NCBI RefSeq assembly: GCF_001570565.1
Contig: NZ_BBXE01000040.1
Location: forward strand, 1 to 64,000
Length of the DNA stretch: 64,000 nucleotides
Reading direction: 5' to 3'
Origin: Herbidospora yilanensis
GTDB lineage: Bacteria > Actinomycetota > Actinomycetes > Streptosporangiales > Streptosporangiaceae
The number at the start of each line of letters is the position of its first letter. Position 1 is the first letter of the stretch. Below the pieces are notes generated by a model that was not told where the DNA came from, did no database searches, and saw only the letters and a program-made list of their open reading frames with translations. The position numbers and the translations under genes are program-made. This document shows positions 8,046 through 18,517 of this stretch, one piece after another.

Positions 8046-10379
8046 GTGCTGGTTGATGCCATAGTTTCGCCCGTGAAGCGAGAATTGTGGTCGAACGACA
8101 CTGATGTCGTTAAAGCCGTCGAACGCCGGGTTCTCTGGCTCTCCATGGCGATCGTCCACCACGCCAACCGGGTGCGTCCCAACCGCACGGGCCTGAAGGT
8201 GGGCGGGCATCAGGCGTCGTCGGCGTCGATGGTCTCGATCATGACCGAGCTCTGGTTCCGCCACCTGAGGCCCGAAGACCGCGTGTCGGTCAAGCCGCAC
8301 GCCTCGCCGGTCCTGCACGCCGTCAACTACCTGCTGGGCGACCTCGACAAGCGCTACCTCACGACGCTGCGCGAGTTCGGCGGCCTCCAGTCCTACCCCA
8401 GCCGCGCCAAGGACCCCGACCAGGTCGACTACTCCACCGGCTCGGTCGGCATCGGCGCCACCGCCCCGATCTGGGGCGCGCTGGCCCGCCGCTACGTCGA
8501 CTCGATGACGTCGGGCGGCGGCGGCGTCGGCCGCCAGTATTCGCTGGTCGGCGACGCCGAACTCGACGAGGGCGCGGTCTGGGAGGCGATCGGCGACCCT
8601 ATGGTGGCGGGCCTGGGGGAGATCGTCTGGATCGTCGACCTCAACCGCCAGTCGCTCGACCGGGTGGTCCCGGCGCTGGGCGCCCCCCGGCTCCAGGGCA
8701 TGTTCGCCGCGGCGGGCTGGCAGGTCATCACCGTCAAGTACGGCGACCTGCTGGAGTCGCTGTTCCGCGAGGAGGGCGGCGAGGCGCTGCGCGCCCGCGT
8801 CGACACCATGCCCAACCCCGAATACCAGCGGCTGCTGCGCTGCACCCCCGACCAGCTCCGCGAGCGGCTTCCGGCCGGCGACCCGGAGATCGACGCGCTC
8901 CTGAAGACGCTGGACGACCACACGCTCACCTGGGCGATCAGGAACCTCGGCGGGCACGACTTCCCGGCGCTGAACCAGGCCTTCGCGGCGATCGACGACA
9001 CCCGGCCGACGGTGATCTTCGCGTACACGATCAAGGGTCACGGCCTCGCGGTCGAGGGGCACCCGCAGAACCACAGCTCGCTGCTGACCGCCGAGCAGCT
9101 CGCCGAGCTCGCCGAGCGGGTCGGCGCCGACCCCGGCGACCCCTGGGCGGCCTTCCCCGCCGACTCGCCCGAGGGCCGGTTCTGCGCCGAGGTCGGCGCC
9201 GCGCTGAAGCGCCCGCCGGTCGCGACGATGGCCCCGCCCGAGGTGCCGACCGACTTCGGCCGCATCCCGGCCGGCACGGCGACCACCCAGGCGGCGCTGG
9301 GCCGCACCCTGCTCGACCTCACGCGGTCGGCCCCCGAGGCGGCCCGCAGGGTCGTGACCCTCAGCCCCGACGTCAGTTCGTCGACCAACCTCGGCGGCTG
9401 GGTCAACAAGGTTGGGGTCTGGTCGGCGACCGAGCAGGTCGACTGGTTCGCCGACGACCCCGAGACGATCCTGCACTGGCGCGAGCGGCCCACCGGCCAG
9501 CACATCGAGCTCGGCATCGCCGAGACCAACCTCGTCGGGCTGCTGGGCGAACTCGGCGCGACCTGGTCGCGGTGGGGGCAGCCGCTGCTGCCGATCGGGG
9601 TGCTCTACGACCCGTTCGTCCAGCGCGCCCACGAGCCGTGGTCGTTCGGCATCTACGCCGGCGGCCAGTCGATCCTGGTCGGCACCCCCTCGGGGGTCAC
9701 GCTGGCCCCGGAGGGCGGCGCGCACCAGTCGATCACCACGCCGTCGCTCGGCCTGGAACAGCCCGGGTGCGTCACGTACGAGCCCGCGTTCGCCATCGAC
9801 GTCGAGTGGACCCTGCTGGCCTCGCTCGCCCGGCTGGGCCGCCCCGACGGCCGGTCGGCCTACCTGCGCCTGTCGACCCGCCCGGTCGACCAGTCGCTCG
9901 CCGACGTGCCCGCCGACCCGGCGGTCCGGGAGCGGCGGCGGCGGCAGGCGGTCGCGGGCGCGTACCTGCTGCGCAAGGCCCCGGACAACCCGGCGGTCAC
10001 CATCGCGGCGATGGGCGCGACCGTCCCCGAGGCGCTCTCGGCCGCCGAGCGGCTGCAGCGGCTCGGGATCCGCGCCGACGTCGTCTGCGTCACCAGCCCG
10101 GGGTTGCTGTTCACCGCCACGCAGGCCAAGGCGGGGCGGGAGGACGGCGCGACCTGGGTGCTCGACGCGGCCTTCCCGGCGCACCGCGCCGCGCCGATGG
10201 TCACCGTCCTCGACGGACACCCGCACACCCTGGCGTTCCTGGGCGGAATCAACAACGTCAAGGCGCGTCATCTCGGAGTGACCCGATTCGGGCAGTCCGG
10301 CGATCTAGAGTCGGTTTACCGGTACCACGGGATCGACGCGGACGCCATCGTCGGGGCTGTCCTGGATGTGTCAGGTTGA
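8046..10379 (+). CDS. Pyruvate dehydrogenase E1-like / transketolase-like thiamine-diphosphate enzyme
   Basis: A 777-residue thiamine-diphosphate enzyme resembling the single-chain (homodimeric) pyruvate dehydrogenase E1. The N-terminal pyrophosphate domain has GDAELDEGAVWEA (about 176-188) and the downstream LNRQSLDR (about 199-206), forming the GD...N cofactor motif. The central pyrimidine domain carries the activating Glu in HIELGIAETNLVGL (about 485-498). A transketolase C-terminal domain ends the chain. It is shorter than typical AceE (about 900 residues), and no E2 or E3 gene is nearby, so its acceptor is unclear. GTG 8046 is taken as start; GTG 8073 is possible. Confidence 0.75.
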   Translation: MLVDAIVSPVKRELWSNDTDVVKAVERRVLWLSMAIVHHANRVRPNRTGLKVGGHQASSASMVSIMTELWFRHLRPEDRVSVKPHASPVLHAVNYLLGDLDKRYLTTLREFGGLQSYPSRAKDPDQVDYSTGSVGIGATAPIWGALARRYVDSMTSGGGGVGRQYSLVGDAELDEGAVWEAIGDPMVAGLGEIVWIVDLNRQSLDRVVPALGAPRLQGMFAAAGWQVITVKYGDLLESLFREEGGEALRARVDTMPNPEYQRLLRCTPDQLRERLPAGDPEIDALLKTLDDHTLTWAIRNLGGHDFPALNQAFAAIDDTRPTVIFAYTIKGHGLAVEGHPQNHSSLLTAEQLAELAERVGADPGDPWAAFPADSPEGRFCAEVGAALKRPPVATMAPPEVPTDFGRIPAGTATTQAALGRTLLDLTRSAPEAARRVVTLSPDVSSSTNLGGWVNKVGVWSATEQVDWFADDPETILHWRERPTGQHIELGIAETNLVGLLGELGATWSRWGQPLLPIGVLYDPFVQRAHEPWSFGIYAGGQSILVGTPSGVTLAPEGGAHQSITTPSLGLEQPGCVTYEPAFAIDVEWTLLASLARLGRPDGRSAYLRLSTRPVDQSLADVPADPAVRERRRRQAVAGAYLLRKAPDNPAVTIAAMGATVPEALSAAERLQRLGIRADVVCVTSPGLLFTATQAKAGREDGATWVLDAAFPAHRAAPMVTVLDGHPHTLAFLGGINNVKARHLGVTRFGQSGDLESVYRYHGIDADAIVGAVLDVSG

Positions 10380-10427
10380 GGTGTTCGCAGCTTGGATCTA
10401 TGTCATAAGCCCTACCATTTCGGACTC

Positions 10428-11201
10428 GTGACGAGAATTACCCGCTACTTCGTTGTCGCCGCCATGCTGATCACGGCGGGGGCCGTGCTGGCCTCTCCGG
10501 CTCAGGCCGAGGCCAAAGCGTTCGTGCCCAAGTCCGTGGCGACGGCGAATCCGCTGTACAAGACGAAGTTCGGCACGGTCAACTGCGGCGCGGGGTCGCC
10601 GCGGGCCGGCAGCCGTGCTTCATATCGGGCCTACCTGATCAAGGTGAACACCTGCCTGGCCACCGCCTGGCGCAAGTCGTTCGCCCAGGCGGGCAAGAAG
10701 TTCCGTGCGCCCAAGATGGTGGTCGTCAACACCCGCGGCAACACCTCGTGCGGCAAGTTCCCGGCCCGGTTCGTGGGCTACTACTGCTACAACTCCGAGA
10801 CGCTCTACATCTACCTGTGGAACACGCCGGTCAAGAACGGCTACGGGTTGTGGGGCGCGGAACTGCTCGCGCACGAATACGGCCACCACATCCAGGGGCT
10901 GGCCGGCATCCGGGCCTACTCGCTGCAGGTGCCGGGGAACGAGACCTCGCGCCGCCTCGAACTCCAGGCGCAGTGCTTCGCGGGGGCGTTCCTGCGCAGC
11001 GTCAGCGGCTCGCTCCCGGGCATCGCCCAGAACATGGACTACGAGTTCGACTGGTACCGCAAGAACGGCGGCGACAAGGCGGGCGCGCCGCCGGACCACG
11101 GCAGCGGCCCGAACAACGCCTACTGGCTGAAGCGGGGCTGGAGCACCGCGAGCCCGGGGTCGTGCAACACCTGGAGCGCCACGCGCTCGCGGGTGGCCTG
11201 A
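10428..11201 (+). CDS. Secreted neutral zinc metallopeptidase (PF04228-like)
   Basis: A 257-residue exported protein. A signal peptide covers about residues 1-29 (basic start, hydrophobic core, cleavage near SPAQA). The zinc site is LLAHEYGHHIQ, with HEYGH as the HExxH core at about 145-149. A downstream conserved Glu lies in RRLELQAQCFAGAF (about 175-188). This arrangement is typical of the putative neutral zinc metallopeptidase family (YpfJ-like). Two Cys pairs suggest disulphides outside the cell. I chose GTG 10428, since the 12 codons before it do not look like a signal peptide. It is followed by a hydrolase gene 61 bases on. Confidence 0.82.
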   Translation: MTRITRYFVVAAMLITAGAVLASPAQAEAKAFVPKSVATANPLYKTKFGTVNCGAGSPRAGSRASYRAYLIKVNTCLATAWRKSFAQAGKKFRAPKMVVVNTRGNTSCGKFPARFVGYYCYNSETLYIYLWNTPVKNGYGLWGAELLAHEYGHHIQGLAGIRAYSLQVPGNETSRRLELQAQCFAGAFLRSVSGSLPGIAQNMDYEFDWYRKNGGDKAGAPPDHGSGPNNAYWLKRGWSTASPGSCNTWSATRSRVA

Positions 11202-11262
11202 CGCGAAGCGTGTGCGGGCGGGCCGCGCACGGCCCGCCCGTCAACGGCCGAGAGGAACCGAC

Positions 11263-12051
11263 GTGATCGTCACCGGTGTCGCCGCCGGAGTCCCGTTCGC
11301 CGCGCTGAGCCCCGCCGAACCCCGGCCGGACAGCCCGGTCGTGGTGGCCTGGCACCTGCTCGACGCGCCCCGCACCGAGGCCGCGTTCGCGGCGGCCGTC
11401 CCGCTGCGCGACCTCGGCCACGCCTGGCGGTTCTACCTGGGCCTGCCGCTCTCGGGCGCGCGCGCCCCCGAGGGCGGGCTGGAGTCGCTGATGGGCGGCG
11501 ACGTCGTGCTCGACGTGCACTGGCCGATCGTCTCCGGGGCGGCCGCCGAGTTCCCGGCGGCCTGGGCCGACCTGCGCGAGCGCTTCGGCATCGGCCACGA
11601 CCGGGTCGCCCTGATGGGCGGCTCGGCCGGCGCGGCGGTGGCCCAGCTCGTCCTGGCCGAGGGCGGTTTCGACGTGCCGGCGATCGCCCTGCTCAGCCCG
11701 GTGACCCGCCTGCGCGCGGTCATCGACGGTCTCAGCGTCCACTACGGCATGACCTACGACTGGAGCCCGCCCGCGGACGAGGTGGCCAGCCGGCTCGACT
11801 TCCCCGCCAGAGCCGACGATCTGGGCTCCGCGCCGATGTTGATCGTGGTCGGCGAAGACGACGTGGCCGGGGCGTTCCGGACCCCGGCCGAGGCGCTGGT
11901 GGCGATGCGGACCGCGCCGACCGAGCTCGTTCTGATCGCGGGCATGGGCCACGCCCTGGCCGACGAGCCGGGCGTCGACCCCGCTCCCCAGACCGACAGG
12001 GCCCGGGAGGTCGACGCCCTCGTCTCGGCCTTCTTCGGCGCGCACCTGTAG
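11263..12051 (+). CDS. Alpha/beta hydrolase
   Basis: A 262-residue alpha/beta hydrolase, probably an esterase or peptidase-like S9 relative. The nucleophile elbow is GGSAGAA (about 121-127), a likely acid residue is in VGEDDVAG (about 197-204), and the catalytic His is in AGMGHALAD (about 226-234). The start is GTG 11263, with GAGAGGAA upstream; no signal peptide is present. It meets a leftward lipoprotein hydrolase gene end to end with no gap (12051/12052). The substrate is unknown. Confidence 0.75.
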   Translation: MIVTGVAAGVPFAALSPAEPRPDSPVVVAWHLLDAPRTEAAFAAAVPLRDLGHAWRFYLGLPLSGARAPEGGLESLMGGDVVLDVHWPIVSGAAAEFPAAWADLRERFGIGHDRVALMGGSAGAAVAQLVLAEGGFDVPAIALLSPVTRLRAVIDGLSVHYGMTYDWSPPADEVASRLDFPARADDLGSAPMLIVVGEDDVAGAFRTPAEALVAMRTAPTELVLIAGMGHALADEPGVDPAPQTDRAREVDALVSAFFGAHL

Positions 12052-12768
12052 TCAGCAGGTGCGCAGGGCGTCCTCGACGAAGGTCATCGCCTCGGGGTGG
12101 CCGCGCAGCAGGGCGAGGCTGTGGTCCTCGACCGGCAGGATCTTGAGCCGCCCCCTCGTCGACTGGGGGACCTTCTCGAACAGGGCCGTCGCGTTGGCGC
12201 CGAAGGCGGTCTCGGCGACCGTCCACAGGCTCGGGACCGGCTTGTTCTCGGCGAGCGGGGCCACGCCGCCCTCGATGCCGGTCAGCGGGGAGACCGCGAC
12301 CGCGACGCACATCGGCAGGGTGGTCGCCCGCTGGGCGGCCAGCACCGCGATCGGGCCGCCGTAGGAGCTGCCGAGGGCGGCCAGCTTCGTCGCGCCCTGG
12401 TCGTGCAGCCAGGTCAGGGCCCTCTGCAGGTCGGCGGCCAGCTCGCCGACTTCTCCGTCGCCCTCGCTGGAGCCGGTGCCGCGGCGGTCGGGGACGATCA
12501 CCCGTACGTTCAGCCTCCCGGCGAGCGCCGACACCGTGGGCAGCCAGTCGCAGAGCGTGTGACTCGCCCCGTGGGCGACGGCCACCCCGACCTGGGCGTC
12601 GGGCGGCCCGACCACCGCCGCGCCCAGCCGCACGTCGTGTCCGGCCGGCAGGACGACCCGTTCGGTGCCGGGCGGCACCGTGTCGCACTGGTCGGCGAGC
12701 GGGCTGTCGGGGGCGATGCCACACCCGGTGAGCAGGGCGAGCACGATCAGGACGGCGAGTCGGGGCAT
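12052..12768 (-). CDS. Lipoprotein alpha/beta hydrolase
   Basis: A 238-residue exported lipoprotein. Starting at ATG 12768 (AAGGA upstream), the N-terminus MPRLAVLIVLALLTGCG has a lipobox LLTGC with Cys at about residue 16. The hydrolase fold follows, with VPDRRGTGSS (about 92-101), the nucleophile elbow GSSYGG (about 132-137) and the late DHSLALLRGHPEAM segment. It is most likely anchored on the outer face of the membrane, acting on an ester or lactone. Its end abuts the convergent hydrolase gene. The start 30 bases upstream (12798) is less likely because it buries the signal peptide. Confidence 0.78.
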   Translation of the reverse strand: MPRLAVLIVLALLTGCGIAPDSPLADQCDTVPPGTERVVLPAGHDVRLGAAVVGPPDAQVGVAVAHGASHTLCDWLPTVSALAGRLNVRVIVPDRRGTGSSEGDGEVGELAADLQRALTWLHDQGATKLAALGSSYGGPIAVLAAQRATTLPMCVAVAVSPLTGIEGGVAPLAENKPVPSLWTVAETAFGANATALFEKVPQSTRGRLKILPVEDHSLALLRGHPEAMTFVEDALRTC

Positions 12769-12797
12769 GAGCCGGGATCCTTTGGTTGGACGATTCA

Positions 12798-12820
12798 TAA
12801 ACTTGTATCGTTCGTGTTTA
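12798..12820. promoter_or_regulatory. Candidate FurA operator upstream of furA-katG
   Basis: The arms TAAAC (12798-12802) and GTTTA (12816-12820) form an inverted repeat with 13 bases between them. They lie in an A/T-rich patch 20-42 bases before the furA ATG, and the same patch lies upstream of the divergent lipoprotein gene. FurA proteins of this group autoregulate by binding an A/T-rich site at their own promoter. The site is inferred from position and symmetry only. Confidence 0.4.
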
Positions 12821-12839
12821 GGGCGGTAGGTTGGACGTC

Positions 12840-13274
12840 ATGACGGCACCCAAGAGCCAGACCATCGCGGAGGAGTTGCGCGGGGCGGGACTGCGGGTGA
12901 CGGCAGCCCGGGTCGCGCTGCTGGAGACCGTGCGGGGTGGCAACCACCTCGGCGTCGAAGACATCGCCTCGGGCGTCCGTGACCGGGTCGGTCACGTCTC
13001 CCTCCAAGCCGTATACGAGGCCCTGCACGCGTTGACCGCGGCGGGGCTGGTCCGCCGGATCGAACCGGCCGGTAGCCCGGCCCGGTTCGAGGGACGCGTC
13101 GGAGACAACCATCATCACATCGTCTGCCGGTCGTGCGGCGTCGTCGCCGACGTCGACTGCGCGGTGGGTGAGGTGCCCTGTCTGACCGCGTCCGAGACCC
13201 ACGGCTTCACGATCGACGAGGCCGAGGTCATCTATTGGGGCCGCTGCCCCAGCTGTTCCGCCACTGCGAGCTGA
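12840..13274 (+). CDS. furA: FurA/CatR-type Fur-family redox repressor
   Basis: A 144-residue Fur-family regulator. The N-terminal winged helix (GLRVTAARVALLETV, then SLQAVYEALHALTAAGLV near residues 55-72) is followed by the metal-binding part with NHHHIVCRSCG (about 87-97) and a second CPSC pair near the C-terminus. It lies 20 bases upstream of katG on the same strand. That is the arrangement known from Mycobacterium and Streptomyces, where FurA/CatR represses itself and the catalase-peroxidase until oxidised. The start is ATG 12840; an earlier frame start at 12831 is less likely. Confidence 0.93.
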   Translation: MTAPKSQTIAEELRGAGLRVTAARVALLETVRGGNHLGVEDIASGVRDRVGHVSLQAVYEALHALTAAGLVRRIEPAGSPARFEGRVGDNHHHIVCRSCGVVADVDCAVGEVPCLTASETHGFTIDEAEVIYWGRCPSCSATAS

Positions 13275-13279
13275 CATAG

Positions 13280-15502
<2,223 letters not shown>

Positions 15503-15515
15503 CCTGAGATCTGAA

Positions 15516-15546
15516 CGGGCCGGTCCGCATCACGCGGACCGGCCCG
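15516..15546 (+). terminator. Terminator of the furA-katG operon
   Basis: A perfect inverted repeat CGGGCCGGTCCGC / GCGGACCGGCCCG (13 base pairs) with loop ATCAC starts 14 bases after the katG stop. A short T-rich run follows (ttcgtttt). The position and stem strength fit an intrinsic terminator. Confidence 0.88.
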
Positions 15547-15593
15547 ATTCGTTTTCGTGTGATACGCCATATGATTCTGTTCGACAGGTAGCG

Positions 15594-15606
15594 TCGTATC
15601 ATACGA
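15594..15606. promoter_or_regulatory. Palindromic operator before the AlbA_2 gene
   Basis: TCGTATCATACGA is a perfect 13-base palindrome ending 14 bases before the ATG of the AlbA_2 gene. A further TGATACG at 15560-15566 is the inverted partner of CGTATCA (15595-15601), so the promoter carries two related half-site clusters. The A/T-rich composition stands out against the neighbourhood. It most likely binds the winged-helix protein encoded just downstream (autoregulation) or another repressor. Confidence 0.5.
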
Positions 15607-15620
15607 GCTATCATTGCCCG

Positions 15621-17396
15621 ATGGACTCGCTGCTCGAGGCCGCCGATCGTGCACTCTCTCTGATCGGCGACAACTGGGATGCCGGCCAGGCCGAATCGGC
15701 CGACGTCGACTTCAAGGAGACGCCCGACACCACGAACGGCGGGGTCCCGGGGGCGAGAAAGAACTTCCGGGAGATGCTGGCCGAGACCGCCGTCTGCTTC
15801 GCGAACGGCGAGGGCGGAGCGATCGTCGTCGGCGTGAAGAACCGGGCCCCCACCGCCGAGGCGGCGATCGCCGGGGTGCCGTCGGCCTACGAGATCGAAG
15901 AACTGGTCCGGTCGATCTTCGAGAACACTGCGCCCGCGATCACCGTACGCCCCCAGGTCCGGGAGATCGCCGGTAAACGCGTTTTCATCCTGGTCGTCCC
16001 CAAAGGAGTGGGGGTGCACAGCACCCGTAAGGGCGTCTACAAGATCCGGCTCCACGATCGGTGTCTGCCGTTGGCCGGAGACCAGTTGAAAGGGCTGCGC
16101 GCGCTCCGGGAGAACTACGACTGGACGGCCGAGCCGTCGGGAATGGGCCTCGAATCCCTGTCTCTGGCGGCGCTGGAGCGGGGCGCCATGCTGCTGCGCC
16201 GGTGGGGCCACGACGACCTGGCCGACCGGGCGGAGGCCGACACCGAGGCCTTTCTGCAGGCCACGGGACTCCTGCGCGACGGCCAGATCACCCGGGCGGC
16301 GATCCTGCTCTACGGCAGGCCCGACGCGCTACGCCGCGTCAGCCCGGGATGGGGTGTGACCCTGCAGACCAGGGAGTCCCCCGGCGGCGAGCCGACGATC
16401 CTCATCCGCCACACCGAGCAGCACTCCGAGCAGCCGCTGGTCATCCTGCTCGAATCGCTGATCGCGGCGGTGCGGGTGCTGGCCAAGGTGAACACCATCC
16501 GCGTGGGCGCGGTGCAGGTGGAACTGGTCGACTATCCGCCCGACGCGCTGCGCGAGGTCATCGCCAACGCCTTCGTCCACCGCGACTGGGAGGCGCCGGG
16601 CGTGGTCGAAGTGATCCACACCCCGGACGAACTGGTCGTCACCAGCCCCGGAGGGCTCCTGCCGACGCTCCGGGTCGACCGGCTGCTGCACGACGCCTCG
16701 GCGCCGCGCAACCGGCTGCTGGCCGAGAACATGTCCCGCCTCAGGCTGGCGGAGATGGCCGGCCTCGGCCTGGACCGTGCGTTCCGCGAGATCGCCCGCC
16801 TGGGGAAGGAGCCGCCGATCCTCGAAGACGGTCCCCGGTTCCGGGTGACCCTGCCGGGAGGTCGGGGCGACGAGGCGTTCGCACGCTTCCTCAACGGCCC
16901 CGGATTCCCGGCGAATCTCTCCGGTGATCTGGACGTCCTGATGGTCCTCACCGCCCTCCGGCATACCAAGAGCATGAACGCGAACGCCCTGTCCAGCCGG
17001 CTCCAGCGGAATGTGAGCGACGTCGATCGCACACTGCGCCGAATGGGCGAGGTCGATCTGGTGCAGCCGACCAAGGGGACGGCGCGGAACCAGTTCCCCA
17101 GCTACACCCTGACGCCCTCGGCCGTCGCCGGGATGCGAGCCGCGATCAGCTACCGGGTCGACAGGATCGACGCCGAGGACAACAAGCTCATCCGCCATCT
17201 GGAACGGCATGGCCGCATCTCCAACGAGGACGTCCGCAACTACCTCGACTGCGACATCGCGACCGCCCGGAATCGGCTCACCCGGCTGCGGCGGAAAGGT
17301 CTGATCGACTTCGCTCCCGACAGCCCTCGCCGGGGGGCGAAGGTGGTCTACGTGAGGTCGGCGACGTTCCCCGGCGAAACGACCGTTCCCTCGTAG
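15621..17396 (+). CDS. AlbA_2 (Schlafen-like) domain regulator with GHKL-type C-terminal module
   Basis: A 591-residue protein. The N-terminal AlbA_2 domain (PF04326) spans about residues 20-155, with VDFKETPDT near 30 and FANGEGGAIVVGVKNR at about 67-82. The central part matches the ATP-binding module often paired with it (HATPase_c_4), including LREVIANAFVHRDW (about 309-322) and GLGLDRAFREI (about 382-392). C-terminal winged-helix segments follow (about 435-590). Such proteins are putative transcriptional regulators or defence-linked proteins; the cellular role is not established. A perfect palindrome precedes the start. Nothing nearby suggests a defence island. Confidence 0.8.
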   Translation: MDSLLEAADRALSLIGDNWDAGQAESADVDFKETPDTTNGGVPGARKNFREMLAETAVCFANGEGGAIVVGVKNRAPTAEAAIAGVPSAYEIEELVRSIFENTAPAITVRPQVREIAGKRVFILVVPKGVGVHSTRKGVYKIRLHDRCLPLAGDQLKGLRALRENYDWTAEPSGMGLESLSLAALERGAMLLRRWGHDDLADRAEADTEAFLQATGLLRDGQITRAAILLYGRPDALRRVSPGWGVTLQTRESPGGEPTILIRHTEQHSEQPLVILLESLIAAVRVLAKVNTIRVGAVQVELVDYPPDALREVIANAFVHRDWEAPGVVEVIHTPDELVVTSPGGLLPTLRVDRLLHDASAPRNRLLAENMSRLRLAEMAGLGLDRAFREIARLGKEPPILEDGPRFRVTLPGGRGDEAFARFLNGPGFPANLSGDLDVLMVLTALRHTKSMNANALSSRLQRNVSDVDRTLRRMGEVDLVQPTKGTARNQFPSYTLTPSAVAGMRAAISYRVDRIDAEDNKLIRHLERHGRISNEDVRNYLDCDIATARNRLTRLRRKGLIDFAPDSPRRGAKVVYVRSATFPGETTVPS

Positions 17397-17629
17397 CGGC
17401 GGCGCATGATCGGGCCCGCCGCGAAGACGTGGTCGTCGCCGTCGGCGCGGGTGCCGGTGAGGGCGTCGACGACCACGGGCTCGGCCTCGCGGCCCGTCCG
17501 GCGGTCGACGAGGATCATCGCACGGTCGCCGGGGGCGAGCCGGGAGTTGCGCCAGGCCGCCATCGCGACCAGGACCGGCCGCAGTGAGCGGCCCAGGTCG
17601 GTCACCTGCCGGAATTCGCCCTCGACGGA
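17348..17629 (-). pseudogene. HxlR-family regulator, C-terminal remnant only
   Basis: Reading leftward, this frame gives the C-terminal part of an HxlR regulator: [18 protein letters not shown], then a tail with MILVDRRTGREAEPVVVDAL and FAAGP. In intact HxlR proteins these follow a winged-helix DNA-binding domain of about 60 residues, which is missing. Upstream the frame runs straight into antisense of an SDR gene. There is no start codon or promoter before the remnant. HxlR genes are often divergent from SDR genes, so one deletion probably removed the intergenic region, the HxlR N-terminus and the SDR start. Confidence 0.62.
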
Positions 17630-18190
17630 CGCCTGGCCCTGGTCGCCGGGGGCACCAAGGGCACCGGCGCCGCCGTCGTCGACCGGCTGAAGGCCGCCGG
17701 GGCGGAGGTGGTCGCCGTCGCGCGCTCCGCCGCCCCCGACAGCGCGGCCGACCGGGTCGTCGTCGCCGACCTTTCCTCGCCCGGCGCGGGCGCCGCGATC
17801 GCGGCCGAGGCGCCGGCGCCCGACATCCTGGTGCACGTCGCCGGGGGGTCGAGCGCGCCCGCCGGGGGGTTCGCGGCGCTCGACGACGACACCTGGCGGC
17901 GGGAGCTCGACCTCAACCTGCTGGCGGCGGTCCGGCTCGACCGGGCGGTCGTGCCGGGCATGGTCGCCAAGGGGGCCGACCGCCTGGCCGAACGGCTGTC
18001 CGCCCGGCTCGGCGGCGACGTCGAGGCGGCCTGGGCGTCGCCGTACGACTCACTCGGCGGTGTCCCGCTCGGGAGGTTCGCCGAACCCGGCGAGGTGGCC
18101 GAGGTCGTCGGCTTCCTCGTCTCCGACGCCGCCGCGAGCGTCGTCGGCGCCGACTACCTGGTCGACGGCGGCACCGTCCCCACCTTCTGA
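17612..18190 (+). pseudogene. Short-chain dehydrogenase remnant, no start and no active site
   Basis: The frame opens at [19 protein letters not shown], which holds the Rossmann glycine motif. No start codon precedes it, as TGA lies at 17585-17587, and the first in-frame GTG (17708) comes after the motif. Later parts are normal SDR sequence: VHVAGG, then [19 protein letters not shown] and [12 protein letters not shown]. Between VPGMVAKG and ADRLAERL about 55-60 residues are missing, which removes the catalytic Ser and the YxxxK pair. The gene therefore carries two deletions. It still reads through to a normal stop 12 bases before the SnoaL-like gene. Confidence 0.7.
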
Positions 18191-18202
18191 AAGGAACAGC
18201 CC

Positions 18203-18517
18203 ATGCGTCCCGACGCCGTGCGCGCCTACCTCGCCCTCTCCCAGAGCGACGACCCGACCGCGGCCGCGGTCGCCTTCGCCGACGACGCCCACGTGACCGA
18301 CGACGGGCACTACCACCACGGCCGGGCGGCGATCAGGGAGTGGCTCGGGCGCACCTCCGCCGAGTTCGACTACACCTCCACCCCGATCGGCGGCGACGAC
18401 ACCACGGTCACCTGCCGGGTCGAGGGGAACTTCCCGGGGAGCCCGGTCGACCTCGACCACCGGTTCGAGCTCGACGGTTCCGGGCGGATCTCACGGCTGG
18501 AGATCGGCGTGCATTAG
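18203..18517 (+). CDS. SnoaL-like (NTF2-fold) protein
   Basis: A 104-residue single-domain protein of the SnoaL/NTF2 fold. Supporting segments are AYLALSQSDDPTAAAVAFADDAHVTDDG cut into its usual helix-strand pattern (about residues 7-34), RAAIREWLG (about 40-48), and the closing strand GRISRLEIGV. GAAAGGA lies before ATG 18203. It sits 12 bases after the broken SDR, with which it was probably cotranscribed. Members are small isomerases, cyclases or binding proteins; the ligand is unknown. Its stop overlaps the convergent FCD regulator by 4 bases. Confidence 0.78.
   Translation: MRPDAVRAYLALSQSDDPTAAAVAFADDAHVTDDGHYHHGRAAIREWLGRTSAEFDYTSTPIGGDDTTVTCRVEGNFPGSPVDLDHRFELDGSGRISRLEIGVH

Noticed and set aside
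8043-10271. A 742-residue minus-strand frame opposite the E1-like enzyme
   Set aside because: Third-position GC bias creates long stop-free antisense frames here. The + strand encodes clear thiamine-diphosphate motifs.
15621-17396. AlbA_2/Schlafen-like gene as part of a defence island
   Set aside because: Neighbours are katG and a broken HxlR/SDR pair. No nuclease, helicase, methylase or recombinase gene is near.
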